DNA of 64,000 nt, taken from positions 62,001-126,000 of the forward strand of contig JACPOK010000026.1 in the NCBI GenBank assembly GCA_016191525.1. The letters run 5' to 3'. Within the stretch, counting starts at the first letter, position 1. The number at the start of each line of letters is the position of its first letter. This document shows, piece by piece, positions 17,854 to 27,338 of the stretch. The notes beneath the pieces are model-generated. The model was not told the origin of the DNA and did not search any database. It saw nothing but the letters and a program-made list of their open reading frames with translations. The DNA is from Burkholderiales bacterium. Lineage in GTDB: Bacteria > Pseudomonadota > Gammaproteobacteria > Burkholderiales > Burkholderiaceae_C. Both the position numbers and the translations under genes were made by a program.

Positions 17854-18300
17854 TCAGTTGCGCTTCATCATCATTTCGTGGCATTGCTCCATCATGCTTT
17901 TGCCGGATGCATGGGGCATGCCCTGCATTCCCTCCATCGGCGCCTGGCTGACCACAGCGCCGCCGGGCATCGCCTGCAACGACGTGATGGCAGGTCCGGC
18001 CGAGCCGCGCGCCGACAGGACGAAAGCGATCGCGTCGCCCGGCTTGAGGGAGGCGATGTCGACGGAGACATCGGCCTTGAAGGCCATCGTCATGGCGGGC
18101 ATCCCCATGGAAGCGATCGCCTGGTGCGAGATGGTGAGAGCGCGGTTCTTGGCGTCGATGGCCTTCACCACGCCCACCGCGAGATGGCCTGCCGACGCGC
18201 TGGACATGCCCTGCGCAGGCGTGTTCGGGATCTGTGCGTGGACGCTGATTAGCAACGAAGCGGCAAGCGCACAGAAGACGAAGAATTTGCGGGTTTCCAT
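17854..18300 (-). CDS. CusF-like copper-binding protein with Met-rich tail
   Basis: 148 aa. A signal peptide (to about residue 22) precedes a CusF-like OB domain with MGMPAMTMAFKA: the Met pair is kept, but the Trp of CusF is replaced. The following KPGDAIAFVL strand fits the fold. The C-terminal 35 residues are Met/His/Cys-rich (MEGMQGMPHASGKSMMEQC). It is probably a second periplasmic Cu(I) carrier or buffer. It sits 46 nt upstream of the canonical CusF gene. Confidence 0.8.
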   Translation of the reverse strand: METRKFFVFCALAASLLISVHAQIPNTPAQGMSSASAGHLAVGVVKAIDAKNRALTISHQAIASMGMPAMTMAFKADVSVDIASLKPGDAIAFVLSARGSAGPAITSLQAMPGGAVVSQAPMEGMQGMPHASGKSMMEQCHEMMMKRN

Positions 18301-18355
18301 AGTGACTCCTGTGGAACATTCGAAAAAAGGGGAATTCGGTGGTTGACGTCCTTCG

Positions 18356-18721
18356 TCAATTCAGCCAACGGCAGTACGCGATCCGCAGGGGAAGCTCCAG
18401 GGTTCTTGCGGCCGTTGCGCTGCATCGTGCGTCATCGCTGACGCGCCGCTGCGGTTCCGGCCAGGCAGCAGCCCTCGGCTGTCCATCGGGTTGGGTAAAC
18501 GATTGCGCCGCCGTGGCGGGAGCAACGGGGCAAGTTATGCACGGCTGGCAGGGGTCCGCCGCCCGGTCGCGCGACGGGCGCAACTCGTCGGGCGTCGCCG
18601 AGGCCAGCGCCGGGTGATGCGACCCCATCCCGGCCATGGCCCAAGCCCCGGCGGGCAGCCATAGGCCCAGCAGCACGGCCGCCGCTGGCACCAGCCTTGT
18701 AAGCCCGTCACGCGGCAGCAC
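18356..18721 (-). CDS. Small exported Cys-rich protein following cusA
   Basis: 121 aa from a GTG at 18721 that overlaps the end of cusA. A signal peptide ([19 protein letters not shown]) is followed by a MAGMGSHHP segment, a cysteine cluster [10 protein letters not shown] and a C-terminus [10 protein letters not shown]. The same layout and ending occur in the protein at 6136-6549 near the other copper ATPase. No named family is recognised. Position between cusA and the CusF genes implies a copper/silver role, perhaps as a regulator or metal ligand in the periplasm. Confidence 0.6.
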   Translation of the reverse strand: MLPRDGLTRLVPAAAVLLGLWLPAGAWAMAGMGSHHPALASATPDELRPSRDRAADPCQPCITCPVAPATAAQSFTQPDGQPRAAAWPEPQRRVSDDARCSATAARTLELPLRIAYCRWLN

Positions 18722-21700
18722 GGCGCTTCCTCCAGAAACTGAGGCCGTGCGAACCCGCTGGCTCGCGCGGTCTGCACAGCAGCAGATAGGCCGCCGGGAT
18801 GACAAACATCGAAAGCAGCGGTGCGGTGATCATCCCGCCCACCATCGGTGCGGCGATGCGCTGCATCACCTCCGAGCCGGTTCCGGTCCCCCGCATGATC
18901 GGGAACAGGCCGGCCAGGATCACGGCCACCGTCATCGCCTTGGGCCGCACGCGCAGCACCGCGCCTTCCCGGATGGCGTCCAGCAGATCCGGCAGCGTGT
19001 TCTTGCCGGCATCCAGCCGTTCATGCCAAGCGTTCTTCAGGTACAGCAGCATGATGACGCCGAACTCGGCGGCCACGCCGGCCAGCGCGATGAAGCCGAC
19101 GGCGCCGGCGACCGAAAGGTTGTAGCCCAGCAGGTACAGCAGCCAGATGCCACCCACAAGGGCGAAGGGGAGCGTCGCCATGATCAGCAGCGCCTCGCCG
19201 AACCGCTTGAAGGTCAGGTACAGCAGCACGAAGATGATCAGCAGCGTGAACGGCACCACCACTTTGAGCTTGGCGGTGGCGCGCTCCAGGAACTCGAACT
19301 GGCCCGACCACGAGACCGAATAGCCTGGCGGCAGCTTGACCTTCTGCGCGACGGCGCGCTGCATGTCTTGCACTGCCGAGCGCAAGTCGCGGCCGCGGAT
19401 GTCCACGTACACCCAACCGGAAAGGCGCGCGTTCTCGCTGCGCAGCATGGGCGGTCCATCGGTGATGCGCACATCCGCGACGTCCGACAGCACCAGCCGA
19501 GCGCCGCGCTCGGTGACGATGGGAAGCGCGCGCAGCTTCTCCAGCGAATCGCGGATCTCTCGCGGATAGCGCACGCTGATCGGGAAGCGTTGCAGGCCTT
19601 CCACGGTTTCGCCGACGTTGTCGCCGCCGACGGCCGCACTGATGACCGACTGGACGTCGGCGATGTTCAGGCCGAAGCGGGACGCCGACTCGCGCCGGAT
19701 GTTGATGTCCACATAGCGGCCGCCGGTCAGGCGCTCGGCCAGGGCGCTGCTCACGCCGGGAACATCCTTAAGCACACGCTCGATCTCGCCGGTGGCCCGG
19801 TCGATCTCGGCCAGGTCCGTGCCTGCGACCTTGACGCCCACCGGGCTCTTGATGCCGGTGGCCAGCATGTCGATGCGGTTGCGGATCGGCGGCACCCAGA
19901 TGTTGGCCAAGCCCGGCACCTTGACGATCCGGTCCAGCTCCTCCACCAGCTTGTCGGTGGTCATGCCGGCCCGCCATTGGTCCTTCGGCTTGAATTGGAT
20001 GGTGGTTTCGAACATCTCCAGGGGCGCGGGATCGGTCGCGGTCTCGGCACGGCCGGCCTTGCCGTAGACGCTCGCGACCTCCGGCACGGTCTTGATCAAG
20101 CGGTCGGTCTGCTGCAGCAGCTCGCCCGCCTTGCCGGCCGACAGCCCCGGCAGGGCCGAGGGCATGTACAGCAGGTCGCCCTCATCGAGCTTGGGCATGA
20201 ATTCACCGCCGATGTGCTGCAAGGGCCAGAGGCTGACCGCCAGGACGACGCCGGCGATGGCCAGCGTGAGCTTGGGAGCGCGCAGAACGGCGTCCAGCAA
20301 AGGCCGGTAGGCGGCGATCAACAGCCGATTCAGCGGGTTCTTCTGTTCGTCGGGAATCTTGCCGCGGATCAGGTAGCCCATGAGGACCGGGATCAGCGTG
20401 ACTGCCAAGCCCGCTGCCGCCGCCATCGAGTAAGTCTTGGTGAAGGCCAATGGCGAGAACAGCCGCCCCTCCTGCGCCTCCAGTGTGAACACCGGGATGA
20501 ATGAGAGAGTGATGATCAGCAGCGAGAAAAAGAGCGCCGGTCCAACTTCGGCCGCCGCATCGCCGATGACGCTCCAACGGTTTTCGCCTTCGAGCTTTTC
20601 GCCAGGATGCTCGTGTGCCCATTCCTCCAGATGCTTGTGGGCGTTCTCGATCATCACCACCGCCGCGTCCACCATGGCGCCGATCGCGATGGCGATGCCC
20701 CCCAGCGACATGATGTTGGCATTGACGCCCTGGTAGTACATGACGATGAACGCGGCCAGGATGCCCAATGGCAGCGAGACGATGGCGACAAAGGCCGAAC
20801 GCAGGTGAAACAGGAAGATGAAGCACACCACCGCGACCACCAGAAACTCCTCCAGCAGCTTGAACTTGAGGTTGTCCACGGCGCGCTCGATCAGGCCGGA
20901 GCGGTCGTACACCGGCACGATCTCGACGCCCTTGGGCAGGCTGGCTTGCAGCGACTTCAGCTTGCTCTTCACGGCCTCAATGGTCTCCAGCGCGTTCTTG
21001 CCGGAGCGCATCACGATGACGCCTCCCGCAGCCTCGCCTTCGCCGTCCAGCTCACCGATGCCGCGCCGCATCTCCGGGCCAACCTGGATGCGTGCCACAT
21101 CCCCCAGCTTCACCGAGACTCCTGCAGGCGTCGTCATCAGCGGCACCTGCCTGAAGTCGTCCAGAGATTGCAGGTAGCCCGAGGCACGCACCATGTACTC
21201 GGCCTCGCCCAGTTCCAGCACTGAGCCGCCCGCCTCCTGGTTCGATTTCTGCAACGCCTCCACCACCTTGGTGTGCGGGATGGCGTAGGCGGCGAGCTTC
21301 TCCGGGTCGAGTACCACCTGGTACTGCTTCACCATGCCGCCAACCGAGGCCACTTCAGCCACGTTGGCGACGCTTTTGAGTTCGTACTTCAGAAACCAAT
21401 CCTGCAGCGCGCGCAGCTGGCCGGCGTCGTGGGTGTTGCTGCGATCGATGAGCGCGTACTGGTAGATCCAGCCGACACCGGTCGCATCCGGGCCGAGCGA
21501 TGCCTTGGCCCCCGCCGGCAGCCGCGACTGCACCTGGTTCAGGTACTCCAGCACACGCGAGCGTGCCCAGTAGAGATCGGTGCCGTCGTCGAACAGGACA
21601 TAGACGAACGAGTCGCCGAAGAAAGAGTAGCCACGCACCGTCTTGGCCCCCGGCACCGACAACATGGTCGTCGTCAGCGGATAAGTGATCTGGTTCTCGA

Positions 21701-21881
21701 CGATGCGCGGCGCCTGGCCGGGGTAGGTGGTGCGGATGATCACCTGCACGTCCGACAGGTCTGGCAAGGCGTCCAGCGGTGTCTTGAGCAAGGCATACAT
21801 GCCCCAGGCGCTGATGATCAACGTGCCCAGCAGCACGAGGAACCGGTTGCCGATGGACCAGCGGATCAGGTTGGCGATCAT
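18708..21881 (-). CDS. cusA: Cu(I)/Ag(I) efflux RND pump CusA
   Basis: 1057 aa, twelve transmembrane helices with two large periplasmic loops. The helix-4 motif [20 protein letters not shown] (D405 and E412) is the monovalent-metal HME4 type, with Asp at the same position as the essential D405 of E. coli CusA. Several Met-rich spots occur. It drives proton-powered export of Cu(I)/Ag(I) through CusC. It overlaps cusB by 4 nt upstream and the small Cys protein downstream. Confidence 0.95.
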   Translation of the reverse strand: MIANLIRWSIGNRFLVLLGTLIISAWGMYALLKTPLDALPDLSDVQVIIRTTYPGQAPRIVENQITYPLTTTMLSVPGAKTVRGYSFFGDSFVYVLFDDGTDLYWARSRVLEYLNQVQSRLPAGAKASLGPDATGVGWIYQYALIDRSNTHDAGQLRALQDWFLKYELKSVANVAEVASVGGMVKQYQVVLDPEKLAAYAIPHTKVVEALQKSNQEAGGSVLELGEAEYMVRASGYLQSLDDFRQVPLMTTPAGVSVKLGDVARIQVGPEMRRGIGELDGEGEAAGGVIVMRSGKNALETIEAVKSKLKSLQASLPKGVEIVPVYDRSGLIERAVDNLKFKLLEEFLVVAVVCFIFLFHLRSAFVAIVSLPLGILAAFIVMYYQGVNANIMSLGGIAIAIGAMVDAAVVMIENAHKHLEEWAHEHPGEKLEGENRWSVIGDAAAEVGPALFFSLLIITLSFIPVFTLEAQEGRLFSPLAFTKTYSMAAAAGLAVTLIPVLMGYLIRGKIPDEQKNPLNRLLIAAYRPLLDAVLRAPKLTLAIAGVVLAVSLWPLQHIGGEFMPKLDEGDLLYMPSALPGLSAGKAGELLQQTDRLIKTVPEVASVYGKAGRAETATDPAPLEMFETTIQFKPKDQWRAGMTTDKLVEELDRIVKVPGLANIWVPPIRNRIDMLATGIKSPVGVKVAGTDLAEIDRATGEIERVLKDVPGVSSALAERLTGGRYVDINIRRESASRFGLNIADVQSVISAAVGGDNVGETVEGLQRFPISVRYPREIRDSLEKLRALPIVTERGARLVLSDVADVRITDGPPMLRSENARLSGWVYVDIRGRDLRSAVQDMQRAVAQKVKLPPGYSVSWSGQFEFLERATAKLKVVVPFTLLIIFVLLYLTFKRFGEALLIMATLPFALVGGIWLLYLLGYNLSVAGAVGFIALAGVAAEFGVIMLLYLKNAWHERLDAGKNTLPDLLDAIREGAVLRVRPKAMTVAVILAGLFPIMRGTGTGSEVMQRIAAPMVGGMITAPLLSMFVIPAAYLLLCRPREPAGSHGLSFWRKRRAAA

Positions 21882-23533
21882 TGCTTGGCCCCTTGCGGCG
21901 CCGGCGCCGATGCGGCGGCTTGCGGGCTAGGCCCCGCGGCAGCGGGCGAAACGCGAGTCAACTGAGGAGGCCCTTCCTTGCCCATGTAGAACTCGAACGT
22001 GATTCGATCGCCGGTCTGGAGGTTGCGCGGCAGCTGGTTGGGCGGCGGCAACTTGAAGTCCATGGTCATCGGGCCCCATTTGAGCGAGGGGATGGGGCCG
22101 TGCGACAGCGTCATGGTGTCCTTGCCGATCGCTTCGATCTTGGCTTCACCCTCGTGGCGCGGCGCGGCGGCGGCCGCTGCCGCCACAGACGCGGGCTCGT
22201 TGTTCAGCCGCGCCTCGACGCCCTTGAGACTTGCCTCCGAATCGATCAGGAATTGAGAAGAGACCACCACTTTCTGGCCGGCCTGCAGGCCGCGCTTGAT
22301 CTCGGTCTGGCCGCCGGTCTCGATGCCGATCTGAACGTCCACCGGCCGGAACTTGCCATTGTCTTCCGCGACCATCACCACCGCGCGCCTACCCGTCTGG
22401 ATCACAGCTTCGGTGGGGATCAGTAAGGCGCTCTCTGCCCGCATATCCATGAACTGCATGGAGACGAACATGCCGGGCACCAGCCGGGCGCCGGGGTTGG
22501 CTAGCTCCAGGCGGGCCTTGAGCGTGCGCGTAGCGGCATTGACGTCCGGCAGGATCGCCTGCACCCGGCCTTCGAACGAGACACCGGGCGCGGCCGGGCT
22601 TTGGGCCCGCACCATCGCACCCGGACGCACCAGGGCGGCCTGGCTCTCGGGGACTTCAGCGTTCGCCCACACCGTGGACAGGCCGTTGATGCGAAACAGG
22701 GGCGCCCCGGCCATCACCGTCATGCCCTCGCGCGCCGACAACTCGACCACCACACCCCCGATAGGAGCGACGATGGTTGTGCGCGCCTGGGTCCTGCCGG
22801 TGCGCTCCACCAGCCGGATTTGATCCTCGCTCATGCCGGCCTGGCGCATGCGCTGGCGCGCGCCATCGACGAGATCCGCGAGATCGGAGCCCTCCATTCG
22901 CTTGAGCGAAAGGAACTCTTCCTGCGCGGCCACCCAGTCGGGCACATAGAGGTCAACCAGGGGCTGACCCTTGCCGACGCGGTCCAGCGTGGCCCGAACG
23001 TGCAGGCGTTCCACATACCCCGTGGCGCGCGCCTGGACGATCGCCTGATCGCGTTCGTTGAAAGCGATGCTGCCAACGGTGGCGACCTGGGGCATCAATT
23101 TGCCCTCGATGACGACGGCGGTGCGCACGCCCAGGTTTTGCTGGATGCGGGGACTGACCGTGACCTTGCCCTGGTCGCTGTCGCCATCGGCGTAGACCGG
23201 GACCAGCATCATGTCCATGAACGGGGACTTGGCCGGCTTGTCGAACTTGTTGCCCGGCACCATCGGGTCGTGGTAGTACAGGATCTTGCGGCCGTTGGCT
23301 GGATCCATGTCGCCGGCCTTGACACCCGCGGCGATGTGCCTGCGCGTGGCCTCTTCGCCTTCCGCAATGTTTTGCGGGACGGCACCTTGCGCCGCGGGCG
23401 CGGCCGCGCCCGCCGGCTGGGATCCTGTCCCGGAGCTGGCAGCTTGCTGTTTGCCCAGTTCGAAGGCCGCATATCCCCCGGCGGCAATCGCCGCGGCGGC
23501 GATCACTGCGGGGATGACAATTTTCTTTTTCAT
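21878..23533 (-). CDS. cusB: RND membrane-fusion protein CusB fused to a CusF domain
   Basis: 551 aa, longer than standalone CusB (about 400). Order: N-terminal membrane anchor (1-25); heavy-metal-binding domain with [11 protein letters not shown]...[12 protein letters not shown] (about 84-115); lipoyl/hairpin/beta-barrel adaptor region (about 125-440); and a C-terminal CusF domain (about 461-530) with [10 protein letters not shown] (Trp486, Met489, Met491). The protein links CusA to CusC and, through its own CusF domain, can collect periplasmic Cu(I). A Pro/Ala-rich tail ends it. It overlaps both neighbours by 4 nt. Confidence 0.93.
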   Translation of the reverse strand: MKKKIVIPAVIAAAAIAAGGYAAFELGKQQAASSGTGSQPAGAAAPAAQGAVPQNIAEGEEATRRHIAAGVKAGDMDPANGRKILYYHDPMVPGNKFDKPAKSPFMDMMLVPVYADGDSDQGKVTVSPRIQQNLGVRTAVVIEGKLMPQVATVGSIAFNERDQAIVQARATGYVERLHVRATLDRVGKGQPLVDLYVPDWVAAQEEFLSLKRMEGSDLADLVDGARQRMRQAGMSEDQIRLVERTGRTQARTTIVAPIGGVVVELSAREGMTVMAGAPLFRINGLSTVWANAEVPESQAALVRPGAMVRAQSPAAPGVSFEGRVQAILPDVNAATRTLKARLELANPGARLVPGMFVSMQFMDMRAESALLIPTEAVIQTGRRAVVMVAEDNGKFRPVDVQIGIETGGQTEIKRGLQAGQKVVVSSQFLIDSEASLKGVEARLNNEPASVAAAAAAAPRHEGEAKIEAIGKDTMTLSHGPIPSLKWGPMTMDFKLPPPNQLPRNLQTGDRITFEFYMGKEGPPQLTRVSPAAAGPSPQAAASAPAPQGAKQ

Positions 23534-24810
23534 TGTTTCTCCTGGCGCTGCACGGCGTCGTGATCGGGGATGAGGAAGTTAAGTTGGGCCCAGGCGCGGG
23601 CGGTCTCCATCTCGACAGATAGCGCCTGCATGCGGGCATCGACCTCGTCGCGCCGCGCCACCAAGGTGGCCGCGAGCGAACCCTTGCCGGTCCTGTATTC
23701 CGTCGATGACGCCTGGGAGCGTCGAGTGGCCAGCGGAACCAGTTCGTCCTGATAGCGCGCGACTCGACGCTTTCCGGTTCTCCAGTCGTTCAGGAGATTG
23801 CGCACCTCAGCGTCATGCTGGCGCAGCATCTCGTCATACTTGGCCTGCGCCTCGCTGACCATGGCGAGCTTGGCCGCGACTTCACGGTCCTGGCGGTTCT
23901 TCTGGTCCCACTGCAGCGGCACCGAGACGCCAATGGAGACCATGTTGGAATAGGCTGAACCGCGCTGGCTGTACATGGCCTCGACACTCCAATCGGCCCG
24001 CTTGTTGGCTTCGGCCAGCCGCGCTTCGGTCTGCGCCGCTTCCACCTGCGCCTTGAGCATCAGCAGATCGGGGTGGTACTGGATGTGCTCGTCCAGTCTG
24101 CCGTCGTCGAATACGCTCGATTGCCATGGGGGAGCGCCCTCGGGCGACCGCGCGGCGTCGGGGCCAATCCATCGCGCCAGAGTCCACGAGGTGTTCGTGT
24201 CCTGCCTGTCGATCTGGCTCAAGCGGTCTTCCAGCATGACCAGCGCCGCACGCGCCGCGAAAACATCGGCTTGGCTGTTGCGCCCCACACCGAATCCGGA
24301 CTCCGCAGTCCGCATCTGCAGTTCGGTTTCCTGGATTTGGCGCAACACGAGCTCGCGCATCTGTTGCGTGTAATAGCGCTCGATCCACGCGACGGCCGTT
24401 TCGCGTCGAATGTTCGCCACGTTCAGCTGTCTTTCTGCTCGAGTGCGATCGGCTTCTCGCTCAAAGCGCTCGGCACGCAGCTGGCGCTTTTGCTCGCGCG
24501 GCAGTTCCTGCGACAGGCCAATGCGCCGCATCGTCATGAAATCGCGCGACAGGCTCAGGCGGTCCGGGCCGTTGACGGGAAGGCTTTCGACGCCTAGCTT
24601 CAGGACTGGATCGGGCAGCTGGCTTGCCGCAGCGGCCATCTCCCGCGAGGCGGTGATGGACGCACTGTTGGCCGCGAGCAGCTGGGAGCGTACAACGGCG
24701 AGCGCCTGGGCCTCCGACAGCGTCAAGGGCTCGGCCGCCCATGCGGGCAAGGTGAGGAATGCGACCCACACGGCCGCCGCGCGCGAGCGCCTCAATAGCG
24801 AAAGAAACAT
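23530..24810 (-). CDS. cusC: TolC-family outer membrane channel CusC
   Basis: 426 aa. A signal peptide (to AWA, about residue 25) is followed by two outer-membrane-efflux repeats of long amphipathic helices: LTLSEAQALAVVRS near the start, then ELQMRTAESGFGVGRNSQADVF and the second-repeat counterpart STEYRTGKGSLAATL. This is the channel partner for CusBA. It lies 68 nt downstream of the small Cys protein and overlaps cusB by 4 nt. Confidence 0.9.
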   Translation of the reverse strand: MFLSLLRRSRAAAVWVAFLTLPAWAAEPLTLSEAQALAVVRSQLLAANSASITASREMAAAASQLPDPVLKLGVESLPVNGPDRLSLSRDFMTMRRIGLSQELPREQKRQLRAERFEREADRTRAERQLNVANIRRETAVAWIERYYTQQMRELVLRQIQETELQMRTAESGFGVGRNSQADVFAARAALVMLEDRLSQIDRQDTNTSWTLARWIGPDAARSPEGAPPWQSSVFDDGRLDEHIQYHPDLLMLKAQVEAAQTEARLAEANKRADWSVEAMYSQRGSAYSNMVSIGVSVPLQWDQKNRQDREVAAKLAMVSEAQAKYDEMLRQHDAEVRNLLNDWRTGKRRVARYQDELVPLATRRSQASSTEYRTGKGSLAATLVARRDEVDARMQALSVEMETARAWAQLNFLIPDHDAVQRQEKQ

Positions 24811-24878
24811 GACAACTCCAGACGACGAAGAACAAACTGCCTGCGCGAAGCGCAGGCAGCGTCAGACGGTCTGGCGGG

Positions 24879-25268
24879 TCAGATTCGGAAGCAGCAGTTA
24901 CGAACGGCGATCGATGGAGCCGTAGTTCGCAACATCGATGGCGCTTGAGCCGGACGGGCCGGCGGGGAAACTCGAGCGGGTTCGATCGTGTGGGTGAAAC
25001 CAGTCGCCACGGCACCCATCGGCGTTGGCGTCTGGACTTTTTCGACGGTCTGTTGGGCACCCTGGCAGTGCGCATGGCACAAGCTGGGCTGCTCTGTGTC
25101 TTTGACCATTTCACCGGCGCAAGGCATCCCGGCTTCAGCCATAGACATCGTCTCGGCTACGTTGCTCTCGACCGGGCATGCATAGCCCGCCACCGCCAAC
25201 TGCATGAACAGCAGGCTGAACAGCGCAACGAGCACTGTGATCACGCGGTGGCGGCGGCGAACGAACAT
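24879..25268 (-). CDS. Small exported Cys/Met protein heading the cus operon
   Basis: 129 aa from ATG 25268. A signal anchor (about 9-28) leads to GYACPVES, a Met-containing stretch EAGMPCAGEMV, a CHAHC pair, and a Pro/Ala-rich C-terminal part ending RNCCFRI. Such short Cys-bearing leader proteins are common at the head of copper operons in Burkholderiales. It may bind copper or act as a translated leader that senses copper, by analogy with the CruR/DUF2946 uORF of Bordetella; this is inference. Its start is only 37 nt from the end of the mer-linked GDCCVxC gene. Confidence 0.65.
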   Translation of the reverse strand: MFVRRRHRVITVLVALFSLLFMQLAVAGYACPVESNVAETMSMAEAGMPCAGEMVKDTEQPSLCHAHCQGAQQTVEKVQTPTPMGAVATGFTHTIEPARVSPPARPAQAPSMLRTTAPSIAVRNCCFRI

Positions 25269-25305
25269 GGAGCCTATTGTAGGAAAGTTTGCGGTCCCGG
25301 TGAGA

Positions 25306-25539
25306 TCAGGCAATTTTTTGCGAGCAACACGCGCCGCCTTGGCCTTGCTCTTGTATTGGAGGACAGGGCACATCCCCATACGAACAAAAGACACAGCAGT
25401 CGCCGGGGTTCGGGCGCAGCACCGTGTGGCATTGCTCGCATTCGTAGAGCCATTGGCAGGCGTTCGTCGGCATGGTTTCGGTCTTGGCATGTCCACATTC
25501 GGGACACGTCAAGGTCGATTCATGAATCACCGCGGTCAT
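25306..25539 (-). CDS. GDCCVxC-type small cysteine-rich protein of the mer cluster
   Basis: 77 aa, cytoplasmic, ten cysteines plus the C-terminal CC. A zinc-ribbon-like pair (CPECGH ... CEQCH) is followed by the family hallmark NPGDCCVFCSYGDVPCPPIQ and a CC near the end. GDCCVxC proteins recur in mercury operons and some have selenocysteine at one Cys; here all are Cys. ATG 25539 overlaps the merP stop by 4 nt. A role in binding or handing over Hg(II) in the cytoplasm is likely but unproven. Confidence 0.8.
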   Translation of the reverse strand: MTAVIHESTLTCPECGHAKTETMPTNACQWLYECEQCHTVLRPNPGDCCVFCSYGDVPCPPIQEQGQGGACCSQKIA

Positions 25540-25814
25540 TGCTTCATGACCGTCGATGGGAACCCGGCGTCTTTGGTAGCCTGAGTGATGAGCGCGGGAG
25601 TGACCTTCGCGTCGTCGAATGTCACCGTGGTCTGGCGCTTGTCGAGGTTGGAAGAAACTGCCTTGACGCCATCCACCTTCGTGAGCGCTTGTTTGACCGT
25701 GATTGGACAGGCCGCACAATCCATCGACGGGATAGACAGGGTAACGCTCTTTTGCGCGGACCACGCCGAGCCTGCCAGCGCGGCGAACGCAAACGTCATC
25801 AGAAATCTGGTCAT
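25536..25814 (-). CDS. merP: Periplasmic mercury-binding protein MerP
   Basis: 92 aa from ATG 25814 (an earlier in-frame start at 25847 would precede the signal peptide and lacks support). A signal peptide (to about SAWSA, residue 20) is followed by an HMA fold with SMDCAACPITV (Cys33 and Cys36), the MerP metal loop. It captures Hg(II) in the periplasm and passes it to MerT. It is 13 nt downstream of merT and overlaps the GDCCVxC gene. Confidence 0.93.
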   Translation of the reverse strand: MTRFLMTFAFAALAGSAWSAQKSVTLSIPSMDCAACPITVKQALTKVDGVKAVSSNLDKRQTTVTFDDAKVTPALITQATKDAGFPSTVMKQ

Positions 25815-25827
25815 GGGGTACCTTTCT

Positions 25828-26193
25828 TCAGTAGAACCACGGGGCAATGAATGGGAAACCGAAAGCGCCGATCAACAGAATGACCACCAGGCCAAAGAGG
25901 AGCTTGTAGGCCAGATTGACGCGCGGGATGGCGCAAACCTGGTCCGGCGCGCAGGCGACAGGGCGCCAGATCTGCCGCCAGGCATAAAAAAGTGCCGCCA
26001 CTGAAGCGCCCACGAAGATCGGCTGATAGGGTGCGAGTGCTGCAAGGTTGCTGATCCACGCACCCGAGATCCCGACTAGCACCAGCACCAGAGGACCCAG
26101 ACAGCACACCGAAGCCAACAAGGCGGCGAGCCCGCCGGCAATGAGTGCCCGGCCCCCGGACCGGGGCATGCGAGTGACAAGGTCCTTGTTCAT
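25828..26193 (-). CDS. merT: Mercuric transport protein MerT
   Basis: 121 aa, three transmembrane helices. The first helix has the vicinal pair LASVCCLGP (Cys30-Cys31), and the cytoplasmic loop has CAPDQVC (Cys81, Cys87), both needed for Hg(II) uptake. It is transcribed divergently from merR through the operator in the 40-nt gap. In a normal operon MerA would reduce the imported Hg(II), but no merA follows here. Confidence 0.95.
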   Translation of the reverse strand: MNKDLVTRMPRSGGRALIAGGLAALLASVCCLGPLVLVLVGISGAWISNLAALAPYQPIFVGASVAALFYAWRQIWRPVACAPDQVCAIPRVNLAYKLLFGLVVILLIGAFGFPFIAPWFY

Positions 26194-26199
26194 GGACTA

Positions 26200-26230
26200 A
26201 GCTTACCTCCGTACCAAAGCACGGAGTCAA
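26200..26230 (-). promoter_or_regulatory. merT promoter/MerR operator
   Basis: On the minus strand TTGACT (-35, 26225-26230) and TAAGCT (-10, 26200-26205) flank a 19-bp spacer holding the dyad CTCCGTGCTTTGGTACGGAG. This matches the classical MerO/PmerT layout. It fills the gap between merT and merR, so the same site also autoregulates merR. Confidence 0.9.
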
Positions 26231-26233
26231 GTC

Positions 26234-26656
26234 ATGTCCAGCCCGTCCGATTTCCTCACCATTGGCGCCTTGGCCGAGGCCGCCTCGGTCAATGTAGAAA
26301 CCATTCGCTTCTACCAGCGCAAGGGTTTGGTGCCCGAGCCCGATCGCCCTGCGGGCGGCATCAGACGGTATGCCGGAAGTGATCTGGCTCGCGTCACCTT
26401 CATCAAGTCCGCGCAACGGCTGGGCTTCAGCCTGGACGAGATCGCCGAGCTCCTCGCACTCGAGGATGGTTCGAGCTGCACCAAGGCCCGGACGAAAGCG
26501 CAGGAGAAGCTGGTGGACGTCCGCGCGAAACTGATCGATCTGCAACGGATCGAGCGCGTGTTGAACAACTTGATCGGCCAGTGCGAAAAAGCGAAAGGGA
26601 AGGTTCGTTGTCCGCTGATCGCAGCGCTGCACGTACCTGCTGGGGTGCCAGGCTAA
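26234..26656 (+). CDS. merR: Mercury-responsive regulator MerR
   Basis: 140 aa. The winged-helix domain ([25 protein letters not shown]) is followed by the dimer helix and Cys82, Cys117 and Cys126. These are the same three positions that bind Hg(II) in the Tn501 MerR. It represses and, with Hg(II), activates PmerT. The ATG at 26234 follows directly after the operator. Confidence 0.95.
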   Translation: MSSPSDFLTIGALAEAASVNVETIRFYQRKGLVPEPDRPAGGIRRYAGSDLARVTFIKSAQRLGFSLDEIAELLALEDGSSCTKARTKAQEKLVDVRAKLIDLQRIERVLNNLIGQCEKAKGKVRCPLIAALHVPAGVPG

Positions 26657-26876
26657 AGCGGACGCGCTGGCGAGCCATCAGACATGCCAGTGCCGCTTGC
26701 GCCCTGCCAGTTCGATGGGGAGTGCATCAGCCCTGCTGTGCAGCACCTCGACGAGTTGACGTAGAACCGAAGCCGCCAAAGTGCCGGCGCCGGGCTGTTC
26801 CGCGCTCCCGCCATGGAATGCCGCCGAGGAGGCGCTGGCAAGGGCAGCGCGCGGCGGCCTCCAGCTCGCTGGAACC

Positions 26877-27250
26877 TCAGGTTGTACCGGTCAATTGGCA
26901 ATCGACGGCCTCGCGGGCTTCTTCGATCAGCCGGCGCAGGGCCGGAGCCACTGGCATGGGCTTGAATGCACTGACGGTGGCCCTACCCATGTTGCCCAAG
27001 GGGAGCCTGCCCGTCGCATTTCCCAGGGGCACCAACAAGAGACGCAACACTTGCCCGGCAGCCGGCCAGTCCCGTTCGGCCGCCGCGAGGCGAAGCATCA
27101 TCAAGTGACTGTGCAAGTGCAGGCCCACGCGCTACTGTCCCACGATGTGCGCCGCCATGAGCCATTGCCAGCGCGGTTCGGAACGTTGGTCCGAACTGCC
27201 CCTGATTTGGTGGATCGGGAGCCAAATTTCGACTGGCTCAGCCCACTGCG
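26877..27250 (-). pseudogene. DUF3703 family gene with an in-frame stop
   Basis: From a GTG at 27128 to the stop at 26877 the minus strand encodes 83 residues (GLHLHSHLMMLRLAAAERDW ... GNMGRATVSAFKPMPVAP) matching the C-terminal two thirds of DUF3703 proteins, which occur in metal-resistance clusters. Directly upstream in the same frame the sequence PRWQWLMAAHIVGQ continues the family pattern but is separated by a TAG. I therefore read an interrupted gene. The 5' limit is approximate. If the GTG is used, a truncated protein could still be made. The stretch 26657-26876 beside it shows nothing convincing. Confidence 0.5.
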
Positions 27251-27338
27251 CCCCCTTCGCCTTCCCGTGACCTAGCGGATGGCTCCTCGGTTGGATCACC
27301 GGCGTCATACTTCATCAAAATTAACTCAGGAGAGCCCC

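Noticed and set aside
18636-20504. A 622-codon plus-strand open frame opposite cusA
   Set aside because: It is fully contained in the antisense of an intact RND pump and has the Asp/His/Gln-rich composition of a shadow frame.
26781-27275. A 164-codon plus-strand frame between merR and nadE
   Set aside because: It has no start context and no domain. The minus strand of the same region carries recognisable DUF3703 sequence.
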